In this document: piece after piece, positions 39,247 through 48,749 of the stretch | How the letters are laid out: every line of letters starts with the position of its first letter | Numbering within the stretch: position 1 is the first letter of the stretch | The notes under the pieces: model-generated | Databases searched by the model: none | What the model was told of the DNA's origin: nothing | The model's input: only the letters and a program-made list of their open reading frames with translations | Made by a program: the position numbers and the translations under genes | NCBI RefSeq assembly: GCF_029690045.1 | Contig: NZ_CP121464.1 | Span: forward strand, 2,356,001-2,420,000 | Reading direction: 5' to 3' | Source of the DNA: Janthinobacterium rivuli | Lineage (GTDB): Bacteria; Pseudomonadota; Gammaproteobacteria; Burkholderiales; Burkholderiaceae_D | Length of the DNA: 64,000 bases

Positions 39247-40680
39247 ATGAGCAATACACTCGCCTCTCCGTCTCTGCCCTTGCTGTCGCGCGCCTCGGGC
39301 GAAACCCTGATCGACCAGATCACGCGCTCGCTGGCGGCGCGCATCGACGACAAGCTGCTGCGCGGCGGCGCGCGCATGCCATCGATCCGCCAGTGCGCCG
39401 CCAGCCTGAGCGTGTCGTGCGCCACGGTGGTGGCCAGCTACGACAAGCTGGTGGCGCGCGGCTACCTGGAATCGCGGCGCGGCGCCGGCTTTTTCGTGCG
39501 CGAGCGCTCGCCCCTGAACACGCCGGCGCCGCCCGCTGGCGCGCAGGACGCGGTGGCGCAGCCGATGGACGTGGTGTGGCTGATCCGTAACATGTTTCGC
39601 CAGACACCTTCCATCCCCGCGCCCGGCTCCGGCATGCTGCCCGCCGAGTGGCTCGATGGCGAGCTGGTGGCGCGCGCCTTGCGCGACGTCAGCCGCCAGC
39701 CCGGCAGTTTGCTGCTCGGTTATGGCGCGCCGCAGGGTTTTTTGCCGCTGCGCCAGCAGTTGCAGCTGAAGCTGGCGGAGCTGGAAATCGCCTGCCCGCC
39801 CGAGCAGATCGTCACCACGGTGGGCGTGATGCAGGCGCTGGACCTGGTGGCGCGCGAGTTTGCCCGCCCCGGCGAGACCATTTTCGTCGACGATCCCGCG
39901 TACTGGCTGATGTTCGGCGCCTTTGCCGCCATGGGCATGACCGTCATCGGCATCCCGCGCCTCGGGGACGGCCCCGATATCGCCGTGCTGGCCGAGCTGG
40001 CGGCCCTGCACCGTCCCAGGCTGTACGTGATCAACTCGGTGCTGCACAACCCCAGTTCGACGTCGCTGTCGGCGGCCAAGGCGTTTCAGGTGCTGCGCCT
40101 GGCCGAACAGCACGACTTCCTGATCGTCGAGGATGACATTTATTGCGACATGCATCCCGGTGGCGCGGTGCAGCCGGCCACGCGCCTGGCCGCGCTGGAT
40201 CAGCTGCGCCGTGTGATTTACCTGGGCGGCTTTTCCAAGAGCCTGGCGGCGAACCTGCGCGTGGGCTTCATCGCCACATCAAATGAGCGGGCGCAGCGCC
40301 TGGCCGACCGCAAAATGCTGGCCACCCTGACCACCAGCGACATCGGCGAGCGCGTCGTCTATAAAATCCTCTCGCAGGGGCTGTACCGCAAGCATGCGGA
40401 GCGCCTGCGCGCGCGGCTCGACAAGGTGCGCGACGGTACCTACCGCAAGGTCGAGCGGGCGGGTTTACGTTTCGAGCCGGCATCGGCCGGCATGTTCGTG
40501 TGGGCCGATGCCGGCTGCGACACGAATGTCCTGGCCGAAAAGGCGCTGGCCGAGGGGCTGGTGCTGGCGCCGGGCAGCCTGTTTTCGCCGCGCCAGCTGC
40601 CGTCGACGCGCATGCGCCTGAACCTGGCCACGGTGCAGGACGAGCGCATCTGGGCGTTTTTCGACCGCGCACTGGGCTGA
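39247..40680 (+). CDS. MocR-type regulator (GntR helix-turn-helix fused to aminotransferase domain)
   Basis: The 477-residue protein has a GntR winged helix (residues about 15-80; [26 protein letters not shown]) joined to a fold-type-I aminotransferase domain with [14 protein letters not shown] and the PLP lysine in [16 protein letters not shown]. MocR members usually respond to PLP or amino-group compounds and control adjacent genes. The divergent EamA exporter gene is the likely target. The ATG has only a weak ribosome site (GATGG). Confidence 0.92.
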   Translation: MSNTLASPSLPLLSRASGETLIDQITRSLAARIDDKLLRGGARMPSIRQCAASLSVSCATVVASYDKLVARGYLESRRGAGFFVRERSPLNTPAPPAGAQDAVAQPMDVVWLIRNMFRQTPSIPAPGSGMLPAEWLDGELVARALRDVSRQPGSLLLGYGAPQGFLPLRQQLQLKLAELEIACPPEQIVTTVGVMQALDLVAREFARPGETIFVDDPAYWLMFGAFAAMGMTVIGIPRLGDGPDIAVLAELAALHRPRLYVINSVLHNPSSTSLSAAKAFQVLRLAEQHDFLIVEDDIYCDMHPGGAVQPATRLAALDQLRRVIYLGGFSKSLAANLRVGFIATSNERAQRLADRKMLATLTTSDIGERVVYKILSQGLYRKHAERLRARLDKVRDGTYRKVERAGLRFEPASAGMFVWADAGCDTNVLAEKALAEGLVLAPGSLFSPRQLPSTRMRLNLATVQDERIWAFFDRALG

Positions 40681-40702
40681 AACAGCACATTTTTCGGGAG
40701 CT

Positions 40703-40730
40703 CTTGAAATCGCTTGTACCATCCCCAACT
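40703..40730 (+). promoter_or_regulatory. Sigma-32 heat-shock promoter of htpG
   Basis: CTTGAAA at 40703-40709 and CCCCAACT at 40723-40730 are separated by 13 bp. The heat-shock consensus is CTTGAAA-N11-16-CCCCATNT, so both boxes and the spacing fit; the gene starts 38 bp downstream. Confidence 0.88.
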
Positions 40731-40768
40731 CCGTAGAATCCGTCCATCCACAAGACTATGAGGTAAAA

Positions 40769-42688
40769 ATGGCTGTCTCCGAAAAGCAAACCCTGGGTTT
40801 TCAGACCGAAGTGAAGCAAATGCTGCACCTGATGATCCATTCCCTGTACTCGAACAAGGAAATCTTCCTGCGCGAATTGATCTCGAACGCGTCCGACGCG
40901 GCCGACAAATTGCGCTTTGAAGCGATCGATAACGACGCCCTGTACGGCAACGATCACGAATTGAAGATCAAGGTCAGCTTCGACAAGGATGCGCGCACCA
41001 TCACCATTTCCGACAACGGTATCGGCATGACCCGTGACGAGGCGATCTCGCACCTGGGCACCATCGCCAAGTCGGGCACCAAGGAATTCTTCGGCAAGCT
41101 GTCGGGCGACCAGCAGCAGGATGCGGCCCTGATCGGCCAGTTCGGCGTGGGCTTCTATTCGGGCTTCATCGTCGCCGACAAGATCACCGTCGAAACGCGC
41201 CGCGCCGGCGCGGACGCCTCCGAAGGCGTGCGCTGGGAATCGGCCGGCGAAGGCGATTACAGCATCGAGACCATCGAAAAGACGGGCCGTGGCACGGACA
41301 TCATCCTGCACCTGCGCGAAGGCGAGGACGAATTGCTGTCGAGCTGGAAGATCAAGTCCATCATCCGCAAATACTCGGACCATATCTCGCTGCCGATCGT
41401 GATGCAGAAGGAAGAGTGGGACGAAGAGAAAAAAGAAACCGTCGTCAAAGACGAATTCGAAACCGTCAACCAGGCCAGCGCCCTGTGGGCCCGCAACAAG
41501 GCCGACATCACGCCGGAACAGTACGACGAATTCTACAAGCACGTGTCGCACGACTTCCAGTCGCCGCTCACGCATACGCACAACCGCGTGGAAGGCCGCA
41601 GCGAATACACGCAGCTGCTGTACATTCCGGCCAAGGCGCCGTTCGACATGTGGGACCGCAACAAGCGCGGCGGCATCAAGCTGTACGTCAAGCGCGTCTT
41701 CATCATGGACGATGCCGAGCAGCTGATGCCAACGTATCTGCGCTTCGTGCGCGGGGTGATCGACTCGGCCGACCTGCCGCTGAACGTGTCGCGTGAAATC
41801 CTGCAGGAATCGCGCGACGTCAAGGTGATCCGCGAAGGCTCGACCAAGCGCGTGCTGGGCATGCTGGAAGAACTGGCGAACGCGGACGAGCAGGACAAGA
41901 AGGACAAGTACGCCGTCTTCTGGAAGGAATTCGGCCAGGTGCTGAAAGAAGGCATCGGCGAAGACGCGGCCAACAAGGAACGTCTGGCCAAGCTGCTGCG
42001 CTTTGCGTCGACCGCCAACGACAGCGACGAACAAATCACCTCGTTCGCCGATTACGTGGCGCGCATGAAGGAAGGCCAGGACAAGATTTACTACGTCACG
42101 GCCGACAACTACGCCGCCGCGAAAAACAGCCCGCACCTGGAAATCTTCCGCAAGAAGGGCGTCGAAGTGCTGCTGCTGACGGACCGTGTCGATGAATGGA
42201 TGCTGTCGTTTATCCAGGACTTCGAAGGCAAGGAACTGGTTTCCGTCGCCAAGGGCGGCCTGGATCTGGGCGCGCTGGAAGACGAAGCGGAAAAGAAAGA
42301 GCACGAAGAAACGGAAACCTCGTACGCCGACCTGGTGGGCAAGATGAAGACCGTGCTGGCCGACAAGGCCAAGGACGTGCGCGTCACGTTCCGCCTGACC
42401 GATTCGCCAGCTTGCCTGGTGGCCGATGAAAACGAACTGTCAGGCAACCTGCTGCGCATGCTCAAGGCGGCGGGCCAGAGCGCGCCGGAATCGAAGCCGA
42501 TTTTGGAAATCAACCCGAACCACCCGCTGGTGACGCGTCTGAAATACGAAGATGCCGAAGGCGGCAAGTTCGGCGACTGGGCCAACATCCTGTTCGACCA
42601 GGCCATGCTGGCCGAAGGCGGTTCGCTGGCCGACCCGGCCAGCTTCGTGAAACGCCTGAACGAATTGCTGCTCAATTCGGCGAAGTAA
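40769..42688 (+). CDS. htpG: Molecular chaperone HtpG (Hsp90)
   Basis: The 639-residue chaperone is full length. N-terminal GHKL ATPase motifs are intact: the E-x-N helix in [25 protein letters not shown], and [11 protein letters not shown]. The middle domain carries the catalytic Arg loop ([11 protein letters not shown]), and the C-terminal dimerisation domain is complete. It acts as an ATP-dependent cytosolic chaperone. Expression is heat-shock controlled, judging by the sigma-32 promoter upstream. A strong terminator closes the transcription unit, so it is monocistronic. Confidence 0.98.
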   Translation: MAVSEKQTLGFQTEVKQMLHLMIHSLYSNKEIFLRELISNASDAADKLRFEAIDNDALYGNDHELKIKVSFDKDARTITISDNGIGMTRDEAISHLGTIAKSGTKEFFGKLSGDQQQDAALIGQFGVGFYSGFIVADKITVETRRAGADASEGVRWESAGEGDYSIETIEKTGRGTDIILHLREGEDELLSSWKIKSIIRKYSDHISLPIVMQKEEWDEEKKETVVKDEFETVNQASALWARNKADITPEQYDEFYKHVSHDFQSPLTHTHNRVEGRSEYTQLLYIPAKAPFDMWDRNKRGGIKLYVKRVFIMDDAEQLMPTYLRFVRGVIDSADLPLNVSREILQESRDVKVIREGSTKRVLGMLEELANADEQDKKDKYAVFWKEFGQVLKEGIGEDAANKERLAKLLRFASTANDSDEQITSFADYVARMKEGQDKIYYVTADNYAAAKNSPHLEIFRKKGVEVLLLTDRVDEWMLSFIQDFEGKELVSVAKGGLDLGALEDEAEKKEHEETETSYADLVGKMKTVLADKAKDVRVTFRLTDSPACLVADENELSGNLLRMLKAAGQSAPESKPILEINPNHPLVTRLKYEDAEGGKFGDWANILFDQAMLAEGGSLADPASFVKRLNELLLNSAK

Positions 42689-42728
42689 TTCCCTTGCCGT
42701 AATCCGACACGGCGGCTGATGCATCCAG

Positions 42729-42762
42729 GCCGGCCCTTTCCTCGCGAAAGGGCCGGCTTTTT
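42729..42762 (+). terminator. Rho-independent terminator of htpG
   Basis: A perfect 12-bp stem (GCCGGCCCTTTC paired with GAAAGGGCCGGC), a 5-nt loop and a T5 tail. Confidence 0.93.
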
Positions 42763-42888
42763 CATGCGTGACGTTCAGCGCCGCATGCGCGTGCCTCAAG
42801 CCCTGGCCGCGGCGACTTCAGGCATAATTGCCCCTTGTTGAATTTAATCCGTCGATGGCCGGCATGGCCGTTGGTGCAGGAGCCTGTC

Positions 42889-43452
42889 ATGTCAGTGAGT
42901 ACCCGCGACGCCCTTTTGAAAAGCGCAGAGATCCACCTGCGTTCGAAAGGCTACGCCGCTTTCAGTTATGCCGATTTGTCGGAAGAAATCGGCATACGCA
43001 AGGCCAGTATCCACCATCATTTCCCGACCAAGGAAAACCTCGGCGTGGCCTTGATCACGCAATATATCGAGGTGTTTACCGCGAAGCTGCAAGCCATCGA
43101 TGCGGCGCATGCCGATCCGGTCGAACGCCTGCGCGAGTTCGGCGGGCTGTTCCTGGCCAGCGCCAACGATCATTTGCTGCCGCTGTGCGGCGCGCTGGCG
43201 GCCGAAATGGCGGCGCTGCCCGAATCGCTGCAGGCCCTGGGCCGGCAGCTGATGGCGCAGCAGCTGGACTGGATGGAAAACAATCTCGTGCAGGCGGCGC
43301 AGCTGCATGGCTGGACCTTGCGGAAAGCGCCGAAGGACTATGCCTTCATGCTGCTCAGCGCTCTGGAAGGCGCCAGCTTTATCGGCTGGGCCCTGGGGCC
43401 TTCGACCGATCCGCTGGCCGCGTTTCATTACATGCTCGACAATCTGGCGTAG
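42889..43452 (+). CDS. TetR-family regulator
   Basis: The 187-residue protein has a TetR helix-turn-helix at residues about 5-52 (FSYADLSEEIGIRKASIHHHFPTKE). The ligand domain, with CGALAAEMAALPESLQ and two Cys-poor helices, resembles the AcuR/NemR-like branch. The start ATG has AGGAG with a six-base spacer. It has no obvious divergent partner; the next gene is convergent. Its target is not apparent from context. Confidence 0.88.
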   Translation: MSVSTRDALLKSAEIHLRSKGYAAFSYADLSEEIGIRKASIHHHFPTKENLGVALITQYIEVFTAKLQAIDAAHADPVERLREFGGLFLASANDHLLPLCGALAAEMAALPESLQALGRQLMAQQLDWMENNLVQAAQLHGWTLRKAPKDYAFMLLSALEGASFIGWALGPSTDPLAAFHYMLDNLA

Positions 43453-43467
43453 CGCAGGCCAGCCTGT

Positions 43468-43884
43468 TCAGGCCAACAGGGCCGGTTTGGCGATCATCAG
43501 CGCGCAGATGGTCAAAAATACGGCCAGCTTGATGCACAGCCAGATTCCCAGCCTGGCGCCCGCCTGCGCGTATCCCTGTTCCATTTTCTCTTCCACCTTG
43601 TCCGCCCAGAAATGGTCGATGGCTTGCGCGCCGATAAACAGCGCGAGGGACAGGCGCATCCAGCCCATGTGCAGCCAGGCCCATTCTTGCTGGTACAGCA
43701 GGACCAGCCCGCCGATCAGCAGTATCCAGCCTGCGACGGCGATCTGCTGATGGAGTTTATGTAATGTATCGCGGCCGGCAGGCTCGCGCATCAGATGCAG
43801 CAGGCGCGGTGTCAGCATCATCGGCCCGATGAAGGCGATGGCGGCGACGATGTGCAATATCAGCAGGAATGTATAGGTGTGCAT
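43468..43884 (-). CDS. Small integral membrane protein (DUF2269/CopD-like)
   Basis: The 138-residue protein has four hydrophobic segments. The first carries a conserved-looking His (FLLILHIVAAIAFIGPMML) and a second His sits in HKLHQQIAVAGW, a pattern seen in haem- or copper-linked four-helix membrane proteins. I place the start at the ATG of MHTYTF. It is divergent from a TetR-type regulator gene 80 bp away. Family assignment is tentative. Confidence 0.6.
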   Translation of the reverse strand: MHTYTFLLILHIVAAIAFIGPMMLTPRLLHLMREPAGRDTLHKLHQQIAVAGWILLIGGLVLLYQQEWAWLHMGWMRLSLALFIGAQAIDHFWADKVEEKMEQGYAQAGARLGIWLCIKLAVFLTICALMIAKPALLA

Positions 43885-43964
43885 GGCGTTCTCGTATCGG
43901 CAAGGACGGTTGTTTGCGGAACGTTTAGAATAAGTTTTACTACCCACTTCCGCTACTCGCATTC

Positions 43965-44594
43965 ATGGAAAAAACTGCAGCGCATGGAGAACCCCGCAAG
44001 CGGCCGTCCCAGGCCAGATCGGCTGCCACCGTGGCGGCGATGGTGGAGGCGGCTGCTCGCATTATCGAGGTGCGGGGATGGGCCGCGCTGACGACGAATC
44101 ACGTTGCCGAGCTGTCTGGCGTCAGCATCGGCTCGCTGTACCAGTACTTCCCGTCGAAAGAGGCGCTGCTGGCCGAACTGGTACGCCGCGAACGCGCGCT
44201 GCTGCTGCACGACGTGGGTCTGGCCATGGCGCTGGAGGGCGAATTGCCGTCCGCGATAGAGCAAGGTGTGATGGCCGGCCTGGCGCACCAGTTCAGGCGC
44301 CCCGCGCTTGCGCTCGCGCTGGAATCGGCGCCGTCGTCGCCATCCTTGCAGCGTGAGGACGAGGCCTTGCGGCAGGCGCTTGCCGGCCAGCTCGCGGGGC
44401 TGCTGGCGCGTCATGGCGTCGCCGATCCTGATATGGCCGCCGCCGACGTGATTGCGCTATGCCGCGGCATCATCGACGCCGCGGCGCTGCGGGGAGAAAC
44501 GGATATGGCGTCGCTTGCGCGGCGCCTGGGGCGCGCGGTCCACGGCTACCTGGACACGGCGGCGCCTGCGAGGGAAGCCGCCGCCGGTGCTTAA
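43965..44594 (+). CDS. TetR/AcrR-family regulator
   Basis: The 209-residue protein has an N-terminal HTH (residues about 18-66; ALTTNHVAELSGVSIGSLYQYFPSKEALL) and a C-terminal ligand domain with a TetR_C-like pattern. Its stop codon overlaps that of the convergent DsbA-like gene. It sits next to the thiol/flavin stress cluster and is divergent from a small membrane protein gene; either could be its target. Confidence 0.88.
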   Translation: MEKTAAHGEPRKRPSQARSAATVAAMVEAAARIIEVRGWAALTTNHVAELSGVSIGSLYQYFPSKEALLAELVRRERALLLHDVGLAMALEGELPSAIEQGVMAGLAHQFRRPALALALESAPSSPSLQREDEALRQALAGQLAGLLARHGVADPDMAAADVIALCRGIIDAAALRGETDMASLARRLGRAVHGYLDTAAPAREAAAGA

Positions 44595-45292
44595 GGCAGG
44601 ATGCAGCCGTCCAGGCCGCAGACCTCTCCGGCCGATGCGGCCAGGTCCTGCCGCGATTGCGCATGGAGATTTTCCAGCGCCTGGCTGAACACTTCTGGCG
44701 GCTGCGCGCCGGAAATGTGCGTCCCATTGCCAAAGACGAACAGCGGCACGCCGGAAGCGATGCGCGAGGCCTGGTACTCATCGTCCTGCACCTGCTGGCG
44801 CCATTGCGGTGTCGACCAGGCCTGCTCCACCACTTCGGCAGGTACGCCCGCCTGGGCCGCGAGCAGGGCGAGGGAATCGCGGTCGAACAGCAACTTGCCG
44901 TGCGAAATACTCTGCGCATACAGCACTTCGGCCAGGCGCTGTTGCGATGCCGCGTCGCCGGCAGCCTTGACGAGCATGTGCGCGTCCATGGTGTCGCCAA
45001 ACAGCATGGTATCGAAGCGGTAGTCCAGGCCTTCCGCGGCCCCATGCGACTGCACCGAGTACAACATGCCCTCGGCGGCCAGCGGATCGCGAAACTTTTT
45101 CAGCAAGGCTGCCTTGATCGGCTCCGCTGGATGGCCGGGCGCGATGCGGTAGGCGCGCAGCCTGACCTGCACGGCGTCCCTGTGCTCGAAAGCAGCAAGG
45201 GCCTTGTCGAAGCGCCGCTTGGCGATCCAGCACCAGGGGCAGACGAAATCGGACCAGATGTCGACGACCAGCGTTTGTGGGATGTGTTTCAT
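44591..45292 (-). CDS. DsbA-family oxidoreductase (FrnE-like)
   Basis: The 233-residue protein has a thioredoxin fold with an inserted helical domain and the active motif CPWC at residues 18-21 (DFVCPWCWIAK). There is no signal peptide, so it is cytosolic, as FrnE and related polyketide or stress disulfide isomerases are. The cis-Pro loop GVPLFVFGNG is present. The start ATG follows AAGGAGC. It is the last gene of the OYE-OsmC, AhpD-like, DsbA-like series, 25 bp behind the AhpD-like gene. It probably repairs or uses thiols during oxidative or electrophile stress. Confidence 0.9.
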   Translation of the reverse strand: MKHIPQTLVVDIWSDFVCPWCWIAKRRFDKALAAFEHRDAVQVRLRAYRIAPGHPAEPIKAALLKKFRDPLAAEGMLYSVQSHGAAEGLDYRFDTMLFGDTMDAHMLVKAAGDAASQQRLAEVLYAQSISHGKLLFDRDSLALLAAQAGVPAEVVEQAWSTPQWRQQVQDDEYQASRIASGVPLFVFGNGTHISGAQPPEVFSQALENLHAQSRQDLAASAGEVCGLDGCILP

Positions 45293-45317
45293 GGTTGCTC
45301 CTTGAATGGCGGCGGTA

Positions 45318-45650
45318 TCAAGCCTTGTCGAACGCGTCCAGCACGTGGGTGCTGTACACAAGGGCGGCGCCCGCATTGAGGTTGATCGCCACGCCGAGCG
45401 CCTCGGCGATTTCTTCGGTGGTGATGCCCAGTTTCTTGGCGGCGGCAGCGTGGAAGGCGATGCAGCCGTCGCAGCGCGTGGTGACGGCCACGGCCAGCGC
45501 GATCAGTTCCCGTGTTTTCGCGTCGAGATGGTTGGTCTTGTCGCCGGCGCCGCCCAATGCGGCGATGCCTTTCATGGTGTCGGGCGTCAATGCGTTCAGT
45601 TGCATCGCACGTGTGTTGATATCTTGCCGAGCTTGTTTCCAGTCTTCCAT
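45318..45650 (-). CDS. Carboxymuconolactone decarboxylase/AhpD-family protein
   Basis: The 110-residue protein has the AhpD-type thiol motif CDGCIAFH (C60, C63, H67), preceded by the conserved Glu in KTRELIALAVAV. Such small alkylhydroperoxidase-like proteins use the CxxC pair for peroxide or disulfide chemistry, while the decarboxylase branch lacks it. It lies between the OYE-OsmC fusion and the DsbA-like genes in the same direction, supporting a shared redox role. Confidence 0.9.
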   Translation of the reverse strand: MEDWKQARQDINTRAMQLNALTPDTMKGIAALGGAGDKTNHLDAKTRELIALAVAVTTRCDGCIAFHAAAAKKLGITTEEIAEALGVAINLNAGAALVYSTHVLDAFDKA

Positions 45651-45713
45651 GATTTCCTCGCTGTATAGGCGCTTGCGCGCGGGTTGGTGGTTCGATGATT
45701 CCCGGGAGGGGAA

Positions 45714-47375
45714 TCAGGCCTCGATTATTTCCAGGGTGGGCAGCATGCGGATGGCCTTCGAGAAATTGGCCAGGTTGACCGACGTTTTGGTGACGGCCTG
45801 GTGCAGCGTTTCGACGCGTTCGCGCGAAGCATCCGTGCGCAGTCGCACCACGTAGCTGACTTCGTCGTAGCCGGGATTGACGCTCTCGTCCAGGCCAAGG
45901 AAGCCGCGCAGATCCAGCTTGCCGTCCGTTTCGATCTCCAGGCTGTGCACGGTGATGCCCATGGCCGCCGCATTGGCCGCGTAACCGACCGACAGGCAGG
46001 CGTTGAGGGCGGCCATCAGCAGCTCTTGCGGATTGGGCGCCGTGTTTTGGCCCAGCAATTCATGCGGTTCGTCCGAGGCGATCTCGAAATGGCGCGCATG
46101 CTTTTCACCGCCCAGCACATAGTGGCTGACGGTGGCCACGCTGCGCGTCTGGTGTTGCCAGCGGGTCTTGACGTTGAAACGGGCGTCGCCTTTGTCTGGA
46201 TGGCCTGCCACACTCTGGGCAAATTGCTGCAATGCTGCCACGTTGATGCCATTGAGCATGTTGGCGCCGGCCGCCGCGCCATACGCCGGATAGTCGGTAT
46301 AGCCCTGGGACGGGGCGCCGCTGGCGCCGTAATAGGTCGAGCGGTCGCTGTCGGCCAGCGGCCAGTTGTTTTGCATGCGTTCCACCAGATCCGGGTTGGA
46401 AATGAACGGCATGCCGAAGGCGATCAGATCGAGGTCGCCTTTTTCCAGCTCGCTGCGCGCCAGTTCCTGCGTGAAGCCGCCCGCGCCGATCAGGGTGCCG
46501 TGGTAGGCCTGGCGGAACTGCGCGCCAAAGCCGGCTGGCACTTCCGCCGCCGTGATGGTGGGCTGGTAGTTCAGGTGCACATAGGCCAGCTGCCTCGTAT
46601 CGAGCGCCTGCGCCACGCTGCTCCACACCTGCGCTTCGTCGGCATAGGCGCGCATGTCGTACAGGCGGCCGAACGGCGAGATGCGCACGCCGACCTTGCC
46701 GCTGCCGATGGCGGCCGACACGGCGTCTACCGTTTCGAGCAAAAAGCGCTGGCGGTTGGCGATGCTGCCGCCGTACTGGTCCGTGCGCGTATTGACGGCG
46801 CTGCTGAGGAACTGGTCGAACAGGAAGCCGTTGGCCGCCATGATCTCGATCCCGTCAAAGCCGGCGTCGATAGCGACTTTTGCCGCATGCACGAAGTCGG
46901 CGGTGACCCGCGCGATCTCGTCGACGGTCAGCGCGCGTGGCACGCTGGGCAGCACCGGTCCCGCCTTGCCCGCTTCGGTCCAGGCGTACACGGTGGTGTT
47001 TTCCGCCGCCACGTCGCTGGGGCCGACGGGCGCTGCGTTGCCCGGCTGGATCGATACGTGCGACATGCGGCCCACGTGCCACAGCTGGGCGAAGATCTTG
47101 CCGCCCTTGGCGTGCACGGCATCGGTCACCTGGCGCCAGCCCTGGCCCTGTATGTCGCTATGGATGCCCGGCGTGTACAAATAGCCGCGGCCTTCATCGG
47201 AGACGGGCAAGCCTTCGGTGACGATCAGGCCGGCCGAGGCGCGCTGGGCGTAATACAGCGCGGTGAGCGCGTCGGGATTGTTTTCCAGGGTGCGCGTGCG
47301 CGTCATCGGCGCCATGACGACGCGGTTGGCCAGGGAAATGCCGGACAGGTCATAGGGGGTGAACAGTTGATGCAT
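45714..47375 (-). CDS. Old Yellow Enzyme-OsmC fusion protein with altered OYE active-site residues
   Basis: The 553-residue protein joins two domains. Residues about 1-365 are an FMN-dependent Old Yellow Enzyme barrel (PMTRTR, QLWHVGR, RTDQYGGSIANR, AFGMPFISNPDLV). Residues about 395-553 are an OsmC/Ohr-like domain (PHELLGQNTAPNPQELLMAA) with one Cys in NACLSV (C460). In classical OYEs the substrate motif is H-x-x-N-G-Y; here it is M179-A-A-N182-G-F184, so the anion-binding His and the proton-donor Tyr are replaced by Met and Phe. The usual second OsmC Cys is also absent (TKTSVNL). The frame is continuous, so this is not two genes misread. Probably an electrophile or peroxide defence protein; catalysis may be unusual. 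Confidence 0.88.
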   Translation of the reverse strand: MHQLFTPYDLSGISLANRVVMAPMTRTRTLENNPDALTALYYAQRASAGLIVTEGLPVSDEGRGYLYTPGIHSDIQGQGWRQVTDAVHAKGGKIFAQLWHVGRMSHVSIQPGNAAPVGPSDVAAENTTVYAWTEAGKAGPVLPSVPRALTVDEIARVTADFVHAAKVAIDAGFDGIEIMAANGFLFDQFLSSAVNTRTDQYGGSIANRQRFLLETVDAVSAAIGSGKVGVRISPFGRLYDMRAYADEAQVWSSVAQALDTRQLAYVHLNYQPTITAAEVPAGFGAQFRQAYHGTLIGAGGFTQELARSELEKGDLDLIAFGMPFISNPDLVERMQNNWPLADSDRSTYYGASGAPSQGYTDYPAYGAAAGANMLNGINVAALQQFAQSVAGHPDKGDARFNVKTRWQHQTRSVATVSHYVLGGEKHARHFEIASDEPHELLGQNTAPNPQELLMAALNACLSVGYAANAAAMGITVHSLEIETDGKLDLRGFLGLDESVNPGYDEVSYVVRLRTDASRERVETLHQAVTKTSVNLANFSKAIRMLPTLEIIEA

Positions 47376-47450
47376 GTAATGCCTCGCAGAGAGTCGAATG
47401 CGCCGTGGCGCGGAAGGATTACCGGGTGAAATACCGGGTTCGAAATAAGT

Positions 47451-47468
47451 CTACCATCTAGTAGGTAG
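47451..47468. promoter_or_regulatory. Candidate TetR-type operator CTACC-N2-CTAG-N2-GGTAG
   Basis: An 18-bp dyad, symmetric at 14 of 18 positions, lies 76 bp upstream of the OYE-OsmC start. Size and symmetry suit a TetR dimer; the TetR gene at 43965 is the nearest candidate. Confidence 0.5.
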
Positions 47469-47532
47469 GCTAGTCAATCGATCGTAGCGCCAGCAAAATC
47501 GCTATGATGCGGCTTTGCACGAGACGATACGG

Positions 47533-47907
47533 ATGATTGCCATGAAGAACCGCCTGATGGCGGGCCTGGGCGCGCATGCGCTGGGCTGCCTGCTGTTTAT
47601 TGTGTTGAGCTGGCTGGGTTTTTACCTGTACACGCAGCTGTTCGGCAGCCTCGGCTCGCGCGGCGTGGCCGGCGGCCTGGCCTTGCTGCTCGTGTTTTAT
47701 GTGTATGCGGGCACGAATTTGCTGCTGGCGCTGTTGCCGCCCGGCAGGTGGAAGCCGGTGCTATGCGGTTTGCTGGGCGCGGCCGTGCTCGCGTATCTGC
47801 TGCCCCAGCATCCGCTGCGGGCGATCTACTTCAGCGTGCTGTCGGGCGGCTTGAGCTGGCTGGCCGTGCTGGCCAGCGTGCGTTTAGTTGAGCGCCTGCG
47901 GAGCTGA
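47533..47907 (+). CDS. Small hydrophobic membrane protein, unknown function
   Basis: The protein is about 124 residues with four hydrophobic segments (LGCLLFIVLSWLGFYLY, GGLALLLVFYVYAG, PVLCGLLGAAVLAYL, FSVLSGGLSWLAVLASV). Two in-frame ATGs (47533, 47542) have weak ribosome sites; I give the first. I recognise no family. The 3' end overlaps the convergent hydrolase gene by 24 bp. Confidence 0.55.
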   Translation: MIAMKNRLMAGLGAHALGCLLFIVLSWLGFYLYTQLFGSLGSRGVAGGLALLLVFYVYAGTNLLLALLPPGRWKPVLCGLLGAAVLAYLLPQHPLRAIYFSVLSGGLSWLAVLASVRLVERLRS

Positions 47908-48627
47908 CAGGCTGTCGATAAAAGCGGCGACGGCGACGGCGGCCGCTTCCGGCGCTGCCTGCAGCAGCATGTGCGGCGCGGCGATGTCAACCAGTTGCGC
48001 GTCCGCTGCCTGCCGCAGTATCTGTACGGCGTTGGCCGGCGGCACCAGGCGGTCGTGGCGGGCGCGCAGATACAGCACGGGCAGGCTGCCGCGTGCGAAG
48101 CTGCGCGAGGCGTCGGTTTCCAGCACGGCGCGCAGGCGCTGGCGCAGCACGCTGGGCGGCACTTGCGCCAGCGCCGCTGCCAGTTCCGCCTGCAGTTGCG
48201 GCGTGGCGTGGGGCGCCAGCAGCGCCTGGCGCAGCGCGAAGCCGGGCATGGCGCCAAAGGGCACCATGTGCAGCAAGTGGCGCAGCGGCGCCAGCATCGG
48301 GCGCGGATTGCGCACGAACGAACAGCACAGGATCAGGGCGCGCATGCCGGGTGGCGGATCGGCGCGCAACGCTGCCCCCAGCGGCCCGGAAAACGATTCG
48401 GCCAGCACGACGAATGGACGGCCCTGCGGCAGGCGCTCGCGTACGAACGCTTCCAGCGCCGCGTAATCGAGCGGCGCGGCCGGATAGGCGATGGCCAGGG
48501 TAACGATGGCGCTGTGCGCGCGCAAGGCGGCGTCAAAACGGTGGAACAGGCTGGCCGTGCCATCCATGCCGGGCAGGAGGACGAGCAGTGTCGAAGCGGG
48601 AGGAGAGGTCGTCATTGCGGCCATCAT
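47884..48627 (-). CDS. Alpha/beta hydrolase
   Basis: The 247-residue protein has the hydrolase fold: oxyanion region LVLLPGMDGTASLF, nucleophile elbow VLAESFSG (Ser after Glu, with G-x-S-x-G relaxed at the first Gly), the acid in RARHDRLVP, and His near IAAPHMLLQ. It resembles short hydrolases of the menaquinone-MenH/esterase type but I cannot assign a substrate. Start could be M1 or M5. It overlaps the membrane protein gene at its 3' end. Confidence 0.78.
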   Translation of the reverse strand: MMAAMTTSPPASTLLVLLPGMDGTASLFHRFDAALRAHSAIVTLAIAYPAAPLDYAALEAFVRERLPQGRPFVVLAESFSGPLGAALRADPPPGMRALILCCSFVRNPRPMLAPLRHLLHMVPFGAMPGFALRQALLAPHATPQLQAELAAALAQVPPSVLRQRLRAVLETDASRSFARGSLPVLYLRARHDRLVPPANAVQILRQAADAQLVDIAAPHMLLQAAPEAAAVAVAAFIDSLSAPQALN

Positions 48628-48749
48628 AACAGCGGCCTCGGCGCACGCGCCGTCCGCCAGCCGCGCCGCATGGGCGCGGGCGCCATGCTAGAATCGCCGG
48701 CGCGCCATGCGTGGCCGTAATCGCGGTCTAATCCCCGACAGACAGAATC

